33,697 nt of DNA from Elusimicrobia bacterium RIFOXYD2_FULL_34_15 (GTDB taxonomy: Bacteria; Elusimicrobiota; UBA8919), in the NCBI GenBank assembly GCA_001800605.1, contig MGVS01000034.1:1-33697 (forward strand), given 5' to 3'. This document shows, piece by piece, positions 1 to 6,951 of the stretch (its first letter is position 1; each line of letters starts with the position of its first letter). The notes under the pieces were generated by a model that saw only the letters and a program-made list of their open reading frames with translations, did not search any database and was not told the origin of the DNA. The translations under genes were made by a program, and so were the position numbers.

Positions 1-80
1 GGAAGGAAGCATGTCAAAAGATGCTGATTTTTGACAGAGGATACTATTTTCTTCTTGACATGCTTTTCCATAGATGACAT
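1..80 (-). CDS. Start of an unidentified gene running off the left edge
   Basis: An open frame begins with ATG at 80 and runs left to the window edge without a stop (26 codons; a second in-frame ATG lies at 71). The visible peptide is short and lysine-rich (MSSMEKHVKKK...) and then becomes more hydrophobic. It lies 22 bases after the stop of the CbiM-like permease on the same strand, so a further component of the nickel/cobalt ECF transporter (small CbiN/NikN-like subunit or CbiQ-like subunit) would be expected here. The visible part is too short to recognise a family, and there is no clear ribosome-binding site. Function is inferred from position only. Confidence 0.35.
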   Translation of the reverse strand, partial: MSSMEKHVKKKIVSSVKNQHLLTCFL

Positions 81-102
81 CTAGAGACTCTTTAAAATAT
101 AA

Positions 103-768
103 TTATCTTACTTCTTCTGTCTGAAGAAGTTCAGGAGAATGCTTTTTTAAATATTTTATAACTAATGCCGTTACAATCGCTTCAATCCATCCAAAAATCA
201 AAAGATGTTCACTTGTCATAGCGAAAATTGCAACTTTTAAATTATATGGACAGTATAAGGCTTGCCCATCAGCAGTGTGATATAAAAGTGGCTGTAGTCC
301 GAATTCAATTCCGGCTAAAAGCGCCGATGCATTTATTCCTATATATCCTGCAATAAATGCAGCTATTACTCTTCTTTTTGAACCTATGGTTTTATAAACA
401 TAATAACCGGTAAAAGGTAATACAAAAGCTATATTGAAACAATTAGCACCTATTGTTAAAATTCCACCATCACCAAACAACAATGCCTGGACAACCAATG
501 CAACGGTTATTGCAATACTTGCCGCCCATGGTCCAAGAAGAATTGCAACCAACACACCGCCTACTGCATGACCTGTAGAACCACCCGGTATAGGGATATT
601 AAACATCATAACCACAAAGCTAAATGCAGCACCTATTGCTAACATCGGCACTTGTTTTATTTTGAGAGTTCTTTTAACTATTTTTGATGCGGCTATCCAT
701 ATAGGCAACATTATTACATAAAAGAAACCGCATGTTGTAGGGCCTAAATATCCGTCCGGTATATGCAT
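103..768 (-). CDS. cbiM: CbiM/NikM-type substrate-binding permease of a nickel/cobalt ECF transporter
   Basis: A 221-residue polytopic membrane protein and the S component of an energy-coupling-factor transporter for Ni2+ or Co2+. The mature N-terminus MHIPDGYL is the family hallmark: the amino-terminal Met/His2 region forms the metal site. Further family blocks are PGGSTGHAVGG (about residues 61-71), a glycine-rich FGDGGI segment near 98-103, NCFNIAF, and a C-terminal SEHLLIFGWIEA helix. About six hydrophobic segments are visible and the length is normal. It follows nikR by 114 bases on the same strand, so nickel is the more likely substrate, with control from the operator upstream of nikR. 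No Shine-Dalgarno sequence is evident, but the conserved MHIPDG fixes the start. The family call is very secure. Nickel rather than cobalt is inference from the neighbour. Confidence 0.93.
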   Translation of the reverse strand: MHIPDGYLGPTTCGFFYVIMLPIWIAASKIVKRTLKIKQVPMLAIGAAFSFVVMMFNIPIPGGSTGHAVGGVLVAILLGPWAASIAITVALVVQALLFGDGGILTIGANCFNIAFVLPFTGYYVYKTIGSKRRVIAAFIAGYIGINASALLAGIEFGLQPLLYHTADGQALYCPYNLKVAIFAMTSEHLLIFGWIEAIVTALVIKYLKKHSPELLQTEEVR

Positions 769-882
769 GGTTTAAAGTCAGCTCTCAGAATTCAGTATAC
801 AGTACTCAGTTATAAGTCAAAAGTTAAAAGTAATAATTTGTTTAAGCTGTATTCTGTGAGCTGTATCCTGTGTACTGCCTCT
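769..882. repeat. Short-palindrome spacer between nikR and cbiM
   Basis: This 114-base gap has no gene. It contains a near-perfect foldback, CTCAGAATTC...ACTCAG around 784-809, a run resembling the CAAGTTAAAA repeat family (about 816-832), and two near-copies of a TGTATTCTGTGAGC-like word (848-874). It looks like accumulated repeat debris rather than a promoter. Confidence 0.5.
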
Positions 883-1284
883 CTATGCTGCTGTTACGCT
901 CAACGTGCTATGATTGACTCCATTCATTGCTTTTAACATATCTGCAAGCTTTTTTATAGCTGATGAATTTCCGCATACTGCGATTATCTCAAGACAATTA
1001 TCATGGTCGAGATGTATATGCTGTGTAGATACTATAGCTTTTTGAAAATCATGCTGTATATCCATAAGTTTATCAACCAACTCCCGCTTGTGATGGTCAT
1101 AGACAAGTGTTATCGCTCCTGCAATTTTCCCGCCTTTTGTCCATTGTTCTTTTACAAATTCCTGACGAATCAAATCTGCAATTGCCTTGGAACGGTTGGT
1201 ATAATTTCTCTTTTTAGTAAGTTCATCAAATTTTTCTAACAATTCTGAATCCAACGAAACACCAAATCGATGTAATTTTTTCAT
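883..1284 (-). CDS. nikR: NikR, nickel-responsive ribbon-helix-helix repressor
   Basis: A 133-residue transcriptional regulator of the NikR family. Residues 4-45 form the ribbon-helix-helix DNA-binding domain (RFGVSLDSELLEKFDEL, then NRSKAIADLIR). The remainder is the ACT-like tetramerisation and nickel-binding domain. The high-affinity square-planar nickel ligands are all present with the family spacing: His78, His89, His91 and Cys97, equivalent to E. coli H76, H87, H89 and C95. An AGAGGT ribosome-binding site sits three bases before the ATG. It heads the nikR-cbiM unit, and a palindromic operator overlaps its probable promoter, so autorepression with nickel is likely. Length is normal and nothing is missing. 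Confidence 0.95.
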   Translation of the reverse strand: MKKLHRFGVSLDSELLEKFDELTKKRNYTNRSKAIADLIRQEFVKEQWTKGGKIAGAITLVYDHHKRELVDKLMDIQHDFQKAIVSTQHIHLDHDNCLEIIAVCGNSSAIKKLADMLKAMNGVNHSTLSVTAA

Positions 1285-1345
1285 AAGACCTCTTTTTGAG
1301 ATTTTGCCACAATGTCATTACTTATTTGTAGTTTGCAACCTTCAA

Positions 1346-1383
1346 GATTGCCACGAGCCAATAAATAGGCTCTCACAATGACA
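1346..1383. repeat. REP-like palindrome in the nikR leader
   Basis: GAGCC (1355-1359) and GGCTC (1368-1372) form a small hairpin inside a larger imperfect palindrome running from GATTGCCAC to CACAATGAC. The pattern resembles the interspersed GTCATTGCGAGGAGC...GTGGCAATC elements seen in many bacterial genomes. A second, half-sized relative (TTTTGCCACAATGTC) lies at 1303-1317. Both are inside the predicted 5' untranslated region of nikR. Confidence 0.5.
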
Positions 1384-1409
1384 CCATTGCTTATTCGGTA
1401 AAATATTTC

Positions 1410-1436
1410 GTGCTACATATATGATTATTGTAGCAC
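1410..1436 (-). promoter_or_regulatory. Probable NikR operator
   Basis: GTGCTAC (1410-1416) and GTAGCAC (1430-1436) are perfect inverted half-sites separated by 13 bases (8 bp if the next A/T pair is counted). This closely matches the GTGTTAC-N13/14-GTAACAC class of NikR operators predicted in Desulfovibrio-type bacteria. The site overlaps the -10 box of the nikR promoter, as expected for a repressor. Confidence 0.75.
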
Positions 1437-1456
1437 ATATTAATAATAAATGTCAA
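1427..1456 (-). promoter_or_regulatory. Promoter of nikR-cbiM
   Basis: On the minus strand TTGACA (1456-1451) is followed after 18 bases by TACAAT (1432-1427), a strong sigma-70-like pair. Transcription would start near 1419-1421, inside the NikR operator, leaving a leader of about 135 bases that carries the REP-like palindrome. Confidence 0.7.
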
Positions 1457-1501
1457 GTAAATATAATTGACGAATTCATCGTTACTGTTTAAATATTTGA
1501 A

Positions 1502-3493
1502 TTACTTATTGGATGGTTCAAGACTTTGAGCAATTGCATTTTCTTTTTTTGCAAAATCATAATTTTCAAGTTTCATATATATAAGAGCCAAATTAAAATG
1601 TACTTCAGCCTGATTTGGATTAATTACTATACTTTTTTTTAAATACTTAATTGCTTCCTGCAATTTGTTTTCTAAATTATAAATCTGTCCTAATACATTA
1701 TATGCTTCGTAAGAATTCGGATTTTTAAACAATACTTTTTTACAATTCATTATTGCTTTTTCATATAAATTATTTTCAGCATAGAATAAAGATATTCCGA
1801 GAAGCGCTTTTTCATTAGTAGGATCAAGTAATAATATTCTTTGATATTCTCTTTCTGCAATATTTAATAATTTTACCGATAAGTATATTTCTGCAATATG
1901 TTCATAAGCATTAATATCATTTGTTATGTCATATACAAAAATGGTGTTTCCGATAATTTTAATAGGATTATATTTTTTAAGCCATTGGAAATCTGTTTTA
2001 TTACTATTGTTTACTCTTAAGTTTAACATTTGCATAATAGAAGCACTTATGGCAAAAAGACGTCTTTTTGGATGAATTGAGTTAAGGTAATTTTCATTGT
2101 GGGCTTCCGAAACAATACAAAGATATTGTGGTTTTAGACCATAATATTCCGGCTTTGCATTCCCGTAATATGATAAAATTAATTCTTCGTCTGGTTTTAG
2201 AAACTTTGCTAGTCCTTTCAAATCCTGCCCTATATCTAAATCGGGCCCAACAAGATACTTATACCCGTTTTTTGGGCCACCTGCAAACTCATTGAAAAAT
2301 GTTAAATAATTTGGATAAACTTTAATATTATTTATAACTATCCAAACGATTAGCAAAGGAATAATATATTTTGTTTTACTATTAAAATTTTTCAAAGTAA
2401 TCCCTATAAACACAAAAATAAATGGATAAATTGGAAGAATGTATCTTAATCCTAACTGGGTCTTACTCAAAGAGTTAACAATTATCCAAATGATTGGAAT
2501 CGTAACTAAAAAAATAATATTTAATTTAATATTCATATCTTTTTTTAAAGAAAAACCTTGCCATATTGAAAAAGAAATTAGAAGTAATAGCGAAATCGGA
2601 GTTTTTATTAAAAATGCAAATAAATAGTAATACCACACACCAAACTGATAGTATTTTCCATTTATAAATATGTTCCGTCCTTCTTTCATTGTAGTTAAAA
2701 TTGCTTTTACACCAATAAAATAATTCGGTAAACCAAAAAACATATACGTTAAAGCAAGAACACCAAAACCAATAATGAATATTTTGAAAACAGATTTGAT
2801 GATTTTAAATGAAGTGTTTTCTTTTTTATAATAAGTCCAAAATATTCCAAAATACAAAAAAAGTAAATATAACAAAATTGCAGAAACTTTTGAAGCTTGT
2901 GCTAACCCAAACAATATGCCGGTCAGAAAAAGTTTTGTCGTTGAGGGTTTATTAAGATATGCCCAAAATGCAAAAACTGATAAAAATACAAAAACAGTTA
3001 ATCCAAAATCTGTACTAATAAGTCCTGCCCATGCACTTATATTGGGACAAAACATATAAAAAATTAAACTTAAGAACGCACCAAAATAACCCCATAGAAG
3101 ATAAGACCATTTAAAAATAAAAAAACCCAGAATGATAGCACCAATTGCATTTGTTGCTCTTCCAATAAGTAAAATCTTATCTGCTGAAATTTTATTACTA
3201 TAAAGAAATTTATTTCCTATTTCATATTGATATTCATTCAGTTTATCAGGAATATTTAATTTTAAAAGTAAAAGTGGTGCGGAAACAAAAAGTTTCCAAA
3301 ATGTCAAGTGCTCCGGATTTATTTGAAAATTCCCTGTTCTCCAATAAATATATCCTATAGATAAATCTACGGCTTCATCATACGTAGCAGATTTATTTCT
3401 ATAAGAAGAAAAAACAACAACAGAAAAATTAATGGTCAATATCAAAATTATTAAACCATTAATAAACTTTATATTCTCAAAAAATTTTTTCAT
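1502..3493 (-). CDS. Polytopic glycosyltransferase (GT39/ArnT-like) with C-terminal TPR repeats
   Basis: Taken from the ATG at 3493, this is a 663-residue membrane protein. An acidic DE pair (residues 39-40, YDEAVDL) follows the first transmembrane helix, as in GT-C fold enzymes of the GT39/ArnT/PMT group, with an EH pair at 61-62 in the same luminal loop. About ten further hydrophobic helices extend to about residue 390, then a soluble luminal domain, and finally three 34-residue TPR units (about 535-660: EAYNVLGQIY, AEVHFNLALIY). The family transfers sugars from polyprenyl-phosphate carriers; the acceptor here is unknown. The frame is open 28 codons further upstream, but those would overlap the phosphodiesterase gene and are basic and hydrophilic, so the start two bases after that gene's stop is preferred. 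It is translated last in the unit with the upstream gene. Confidence 0.8.
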   Translation of the reverse strand: MKKFFENIKFINGLIILILTINFSVVVFSSYRNKSATYDEAVDLSIGYIYWRTGNFQINPEHLTFWKLFVSAPLLLLKLNIPDKLNEYQYEIGNKFLYSNKISADKILLIGRATNAIGAIILGFFIFKWSYLLWGYFGAFLSLIFYMFCPNISAWAGLISTDFGLTVFVFLSVFAFWAYLNKPSTTKLFLTGILFGLAQASKVSAILLYLLFLYFGIFWTYYKKENTSFKIIKSVFKIFIIGFGVLALTYMFFGLPNYFIGVKAILTTMKEGRNIFINGKYYQFGVWYYYLFAFLIKTPISLLLLISFSIWQGFSLKKDMNIKLNIIFLVTIPIIWIIVNSLSKTQLGLRYILPIYPFIFVFIGITLKNFNSKTKYIIPLLIVWIVINNIKVYPNYLTFFNEFAGGPKNGYKYLVGPDLDIGQDLKGLAKFLKPDEELILSYYGNAKPEYYGLKPQYLCIVSEAHNENYLNSIHPKRRLFAISASIMQMLNLRVNNSNKTDFQWLKKYNPIKIIGNTIFVYDITNDINAYEHIAEIYLSVKLLNIAEREYQRILLLDPTNEKALLGISLFYAENNLYEKAIMNCKKVLFKNPNSYEAYNVLGQIYNLENKLQEAIKYLKKSIVINPNQAEVHFNLALIYMKLENYDFAKKENAIAQSLEPSNK

Positions 3494-3495
3494 TT

Positions 3496-3978
3496 TTATA
3501 AATCGATTATTTCGGGATTGAGGGTTTTTGTGTCGAGAATTGCCACGGTGCTTTTTCCGTAAAGCCAGCCACCGCATTCACCGGGGTTAATTACTAAAGA
3601 TGTGCCTTTTCTTACATCTACTTTATGTGTGTGGCCGTAAATTACGATATCGTATCTTTTATCTTCTAAAAGTTCATCAAGAAACTTTGGGGCATGCATT
3701 AAAACAACTTTTTTACCGTCAATTTCAAATGTAAATGGATCGTCGTGTAATTCACCGATATCTTTGAATCTGCGTATTAAAAACGGTTTATCTCCATCGT
3801 TATTGCCAAAGACACCTATAAATTTTGCTTTTAATTTTTCAAATTCGTTTGCTGTAAATGGTGAGACTAAATCGCCGGCATGTAAAACAATATCAACTTT
3901 TCTTTGATTGAAAATATTTACCGCTTTTTCTATATTATCGAGATTATCATGGGAATCCGACATTATTCCAATTAACAT
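3496..3978 (-). CDS. YfcE/MJ0936-type calcineurin-like phosphodiesterase
   Basis: A 160-residue single-domain metallophosphoesterase. All metal and catalytic motifs are visible: SDSHDN (Asp8, His10), HAGD (Asp36), GNND (Asn59), MHAP (His95) and GHTH (His116, His118), followed by NPGE. Relatives are Mn2+-dependent phosphodiesterases of uncertain natural substrate. An AAGGTGAG ribosome-binding site precedes the ATG. The stop codon lies two bases before the next start, so it is translationally linked to the membrane glycosyltransferase downstream. Length is typical. Enzyme class is secure; the substrate is unknown. Confidence 0.92.
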   Translation of the reverse strand: MLIGIMSDSHDNLDNIEKAVNIFNQRKVDIVLHAGDLVSPFTANEFEKLKAKFIGVFGNNDGDKPFLIRRFKDIGELHDDPFTFEIDGKKVVLMHAPKFLDELLEDKRYDIVIYGHTHKVDVRKGTSLVINPGECGGWLYGKSTVAILDTKTLNPEIIDL

Positions 3979-4147
3979 ATCTCACCTTTTTAATGTTGAG
4001 CGAAGTAGAAATTTGCTGATTTTGACTTTAATGGTGAACGAGCAAGAAACTTTTGCAGAGCCTCAATTTACGACCTATACCCTGCAGGAGTAAATTGCAG
4101 AGCGACTTCTAAGGAGCGTCTCAAAAAAGTTTGCTTGCGAGTGAATG
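3979..4147. repeat. Imperfect foldback between yjbQ and the phosphodiesterase gene
   Basis: No gene is seen. GAGCAAGAAACTTTTG near 4041-4056 is a diverged inverted copy of the bases around 4125-4142, and AATTTAC/GTAAATT (about 4066 and 4090) make an inner arm. Together they form a long imperfect hairpin of about 110 bases, probably another interspersed repeat. Confidence 0.4.
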
Positions 4148-4567
4148 TTATTCGCCTATTATTTTAACTACTACTTTTCTCTCACGTGGACGGTTGTCCA
4201 TATCTACAAATATTATCTGCTGCCACTTACCCAAATTCATGCTACCCTTATCGATTGGAATAGACAAAGAAGGACCTAAAAGTGAAGCTCTTAGATGCGA
4301 AGAGGCATTCATATCATCATGTGTTTTGTTATGTGAATAATCTTTATCTTCTTTTACAATTTCCTGAAGAAGTTTTTTAAAATCACAAACGGCACCTGGC
4401 TCATATTCAATTGTTGTAATTGCGCCTGTAGCACCTGGGATAAAAACATTTAAAATACCGTTTTTAATCTTGGATTTTTTTAAAATATCCGTTGTTTTAC
4501 CGGTGATATCAACAATTTCACAATTCCCTGCCGTTTTAAAAGTAACTTTACCCGTAAATATTTTCAT
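4148..4567 (-). CDS. yjbQ: YjbQ/UPF0047 family protein (secondary thiamine-phosphate synthase type)
   Basis: A 139-residue protein of the YjbQ/UPF0047 family. Family blocks seen in order are GATGAITTIEYEPGA (about 46-60), DYSHNKTHDDMNASSHLRAS (about 75-95), LLGPSLSIPIDKG, LGKWQQI and the C-terminal DNRPRERKV. Members show weak thiamine-phosphate synthase activity, and the physiological role is unsettled. An in-frame ATG also occurs three codons upstream (4576), but a TTGACT/TAGAAT promoter ends exactly seven bases before the ATG at 4567, so that start is chosen and the message would be leaderless. It shares a divergent promoter region with polX. Confidence 0.88.
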   Translation of the reverse strand: MKIFTGKVTFKTAGNCEIVDITGKTTDILKKSKIKNGILNVFIPGATGAITTIEYEPGAVCDFKKLLQEIVKEDKDYSHNKTHDDMNASSHLRASLLGPSLSIPIDKGSMNLGKWQQIIFVDMDNRPRERKVVVKIIGE

Positions 4568-4603
4568 AAATATCATTCTATTTAAAAACTTGCAAAAGTC
4601 AAA
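4568..4603 (-). promoter_or_regulatory. Promoter of yjbQ (predicted leaderless)
   Basis: Minus strand: TTGACT (4602-4597), 16-base spacer, TAGAAT (4580-4575), then seven bases to the ATG at 4567. The usual initiation distance puts +1 at or next to the start codon. It overlaps the oppositely directed polX promoter, so the two units probably share or compete for polymerase. Confidence 0.5.
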
Positions 4604-4624
4604 CTAAAAAGATAAAATACTATT
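4590..4624 (+). promoter_or_regulatory. Promoter of polX (predicted leaderless)
   Basis: TTGCAA (4590-4595), 17-base spacer, TAAAAT (4613-4618), then six bases to the ATG at 4625. No room remains for a Shine-Dalgarno sequence after +1. Confidence 0.55.
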
Positions 4625-6394
4625 ATGAAAAACAAAGAAATTGCCGATATTTTGTTCGAGATTTCTGAACTTTTGTCTATTAAAGGCGAAAATGTATTTA
4701 AAATACGGGCTTATGAAAAAGCTGCGTTAAACATTTCATCACTTACTGAAGACGTAACAGAAAAAGTAAAGAAAGGAGAAAAAATAAGCGGTGTTGGTGA
4801 AAGTATAGCTGAAAAAATAAAAGAATATCTTGAAATCGGAAAGCTAAAATATTACGACGATTTGAAAAATTCATTTCCTCAGGGATTTTTGGAAATAATG
4901 ACTGTTCAGGGTGTTGGGCCAAAAAGAGCAAAACTTTTGTATGATAAGCTTAATATTAAAAATATAGATGATTTAAAAAAAGCTGCTGAGGAAGGAAAAA
5001 TTAGAAAAATTGGAACTCTTGGCGAAAAAAGCGAACAAAATATTTTAAAGGGTATAGAAATTGTCAAAAAAGGCAGCGAAAGAATGTTAATTTCTACAGC
5101 TTTTAATATAGCAAATGAAATTATAGAAAAATTAAAATCAACCCATTCGACTTCACTCAGGGTTGATACTGAGCGGCGATTTTCATCGCCGCCGAATGTA
5201 TCAAAAGATGTAATACAAATTTCTGAAGCCGGAAGTTTGAGACGAAAAAAAGAAACCGTAAGAGATATCGATATATTATGCTCGTCTAAAAATCCGGAGA
5301 AAATAATTGAAAAATTTTGTTCTTTTGGAAAGCAAATTCTTGCAAGAGGTGAAACAAAAGCAAGCGTTTTAATACCCGAAGGTATTCAGGTTGATTTACG
5401 GATAGTAAAAGAGAGCGAATATGGCGCTGCTTTACAATATTTCACGGGTTCACAGCAGCATAACGTTGCCTTAAGAGGTCTTGCTAAAGATCTTGGTTAT
5501 AAAATAAACGAATATGGAATTTTTGAAACAAAAACTAACAGGAAAGTTGGCGGAGTTACCGAAGAAGAAATTTATAATAAACTTGGACTTAAAATAATGC
5601 CTCCTGAAATTAGAGAAAATAACGGTGAAATTGAAGCAGCAAAAAGTAATACACTCCCAAATCTGCTTGAACTAACTGATATTAAAGGTGATACACATGT
5701 TCATACAAAATATTCCGATGGGAATATGAGTATTGAGCAAATTGCCGACCATGCAAGAAAAAGAGGTTATGAATGGGTTGGTATTTGCGATCATTCACCT
5801 TCATTAAAGGTTGCGGGCGGGTTGGAAGTAAAAACTCTTAGGAAAAAAATTGACGAAATTAAAAAATTTAATGAAAATTCCAAAGATATAAAACTTTTAT
5901 GCGGGACCGAAGTTGATATTTTAAATGATGGTCAAATTGACTATCCGGATGAAATATTGAAAGAATTGGATTTGGTTCTTGCATCAGTTCATTCTGGTTT
6001 CAAGCAAGCCGAAAAAATAATTACAGAACGGATAGTAAAAGCAATGCAAAATAAGTATGTAAACATTTTCGGCCATCCTACGGGCCGGTTAATAAATAAA
6101 AGGGAAGCTTATAATGTTAACATAGAAGAGATTATTAAGGCCGCTGCAAAGAATGAAGTTGTACTTGAAATAAATGCGTATCCGGAACGGTTAGATTTAC
6201 CGGATATCTGGTGTAAAAAAGCAATGGAAAAAGATGTTATGCTTGGGATAGGAACCGATTCCCACTTTATTGAACAATTGGATTTTATGAAATATGGAGT
6301 TTTTGTTGCACGGCGCGGCTGGCTTGAGAAAAAAAACGTACTAAATTCGTTGAACTATGCGCAACTAAAAAAGTTTCTATCAAAAAGAAGATAA
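4625..6394 (+). CDS. polX: PolX: DNA polymerase X with C-terminal PHP phosphoesterase domain
   Basis: 589 residues with the bacterial PolX architecture. An N-terminal helix-hairpin-helix 8-kDa-like domain (IADILFEISELL...KIRAYEKAA) is followed by HhH motifs (ISGVGESIAEKI, VQGVGPKRAKLL). The polymerase palm has GSLRRKKETVRDIDIL near 205-217 (catalytic aspartates in DID) and the third aspartate in VDLRIV. The PHP domain has HVHTKYSDG (about 358), CDHS, GTEVDI, ASVHSGF, GHPTGR and GTDSHF. Such enzymes fill gaps and process ends in base-excision repair. Residues about 172-197, between the thumb-side helix (ANEIIEKLK) and GSLRR, are an unusual insert encoded by a palindromic repeat (see findings). 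All catalytic residues are kept. It stands alone on the plus strand, convergent with the next gene. Confidence 0.95.
   Translation: MKNKEIADILFEISELLSIKGENVFKIRAYEKAALNISSLTEDVTEKVKKGEKISGVGESIAEKIKEYLEIGKLKYYDDLKNSFPQGFLEIMTVQGVGPKRAKLLYDKLNIKNIDDLKKAAEEGKIRKIGTLGEKSEQNILKGIEIVKKGSERMLISTAFNIANEIIEKLKSTHSTSLRVDTERRFSSPPNVSKDVIQISEAGSLRRKKETVRDIDILCSSKNPEKIIEKFCSFGKQILARGETKASVLIPEGIQVDLRIVKESEYGAALQYFTGSQQHNVALRGLAKDLGYKINEYGIFETKTNRKVGGVTEEEIYNKLGLKIMPPEIRENNGEIEAAKSNTLPNLLELTDIKGDTHVHTKYSDGNMSIEQIADHARKRGYEWVGICDHSPSLKVAGGLEVKTLRKKIDEIKKFNENSKDIKLLCGTEVDILNDGQIDYPDEILKELDLVLASVHSGFKQAEKIITERIVKAMQNKYVNIFGHPTGRLINKREAYNVNIEEIIKAAAKNEVVLEINAYPERLDLPDIWCKKAMEKDVMLGIGTDSHFIEQLDFMKYGVFVARRGWLEKKNVLNSLNYAQLKKFLSKRR
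5140..5205 (+). repeat. Palindromic element inserted in frame in polX
   Basis: GCGGCGAT (5173-5180), TTTC, ATCGCCGC (5185-5192) is a perfect 8-bp hairpin, preceded by TTCGACTTCACTCAGGG and a CTCAG...CTGAG inverted pair. This GC-rich, symmetric stretch is unlike the surrounding AT-rich coding sequence. It encodes about 22-26 residues that fall where other PolX proteins have a short loop before GSLRR. Confidence 0.7.
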
Positions 6395-6405
6395 GTATTA
6401 AACAT

Positions 6406-6457
6406 CAAGTTAAAAGTTATAATTAAGACTTTCATTTTAACTTTTTATTTTAACTTG
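6406..6457. terminator. AT-rich inverted repeat between convergent genes
   Basis: CAAGTTAAAA (6406-6415) and TTTTAACTTG (6448-6457) are perfect 10-bp inverted arms of an AT-rich foldback, 11 bases after the polX stop and directly after the stop of the minus-strand neighbour. It could act as a bidirectional terminator. Near-identical sequence follows gyrB and parA (15475-15510, 22974-23035), so it is also a repeat family. Confidence 0.45.
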
Positions 6458-6460
6458 CCT

Positions 6461-6817
6461 TTATTGTCCGGATTCTTTTTTCACTTCATGCTGTTCTTGC
6501 TTTTTTTCAGCTTTTTGGCCGGCGACAGTCTGAATCCATCGATTACCTACTCTTTGCCAGCCGGTTATATCCCATTTTACGTTACGTACATTTGAAATTC
6601 CTTTCAAGGCTAAATCCGTCATCTTAAGAAAGTTAAGAACTGCTGTTCTATCTCTATCTTGTGCGAGTTTCCCTGTAAATTCAATTTCTCCTTTAATTTC
6701 AACATTACCTTTCATTGATGAAATGCTAAGTTTTTGAACATTTATCCATCTTTTCACGAGTTCAACTTTTACGTTATTATTAATTTGCCAATCCATTTTT
6801 CGAGAGAATTCTACCAT
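6461..6817 (-). CDS. Small protein of unknown function, possibly BON-like
   Basis: 118 residues from the ATG at 6817, which has a GGGGGAT ribosome-binding site three bases before it. The frame stays open 26 codons further upstream, but that part is encoded by the GATTACACAGATT repeat and is not expected to be protein. The body (NVKVELVKRWINVQKLSIS...GNVEIKGEIEFTG...LKGISNVRNVKWDITGW) has the alternating valine/glycine rhythm of a small alpha/beta domain such as BON (a similarity of pattern, not a firm match). The tail is lysine/glutamate/glutamine-rich. There is no signal peptide and no catalytic motif. Role unknown. Confidence 0.6.
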   Translation of the reverse strand: MVEFSRKMDWQINNNVKVELVKRWINVQKLSISSMKGNVEIKGEIEFTGKLAQDRDRTAVLNFLKMTDLALKGISNVRNVKWDITGWQRVGNRWIQTVAGQKAEKKQEQHEVKKESGQ

Positions 6818-6842
6818 TTTATCCCCCTGATATATTTCATAT

Positions 6843-6948
6843 ATCTGATTACACCGATTTCTAACATTGATTACACAGATTAGAAACCTTACCATTTGGA
6901 TGTAAAATCTGTGTAATCTGCCTTTTAATCTGTGTAATCAGTCATTTT
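6843..6948. repeat. GATTACACAGATT-family palindrome, copy 1
   Basis: Two GATTACAC(A/C)GATT units (near 6847 and 6869) face two AATCTGTGTAATC units (near 6907 and 6929), giving a roughly 105-base foldback between serS and the small downstream gene. Other copies are at 8281-8392, 12386-12497, 21235-21325, 28094-28133 and 30356-30475. Confidence 0.75.
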
Positions 6949-6951
6949 TTA

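Noticed and set aside
1003-1239. Open frame on the plus strand opposite nikR, and many similar frames opposite gyrA, gyrB, dnaN, parB and others
   Set aside because: They are antisense shadows of strongly supported genes, with no family motifs or ribosome-binding sites.
3494-3577. Longer start for the TPR glycosyltransferase
   Set aside because: It would overlap the phosphodiesterase gene by 82 bases and add a basic hydrophilic tail before the first membrane helix.
6843-6948. CRISPR-like repetition of GATTACACAGATT units
   Set aside because: Units are few, alternate in orientation and are irregularly spaced across several gaps; no spacer-like regularity and no cas genes.
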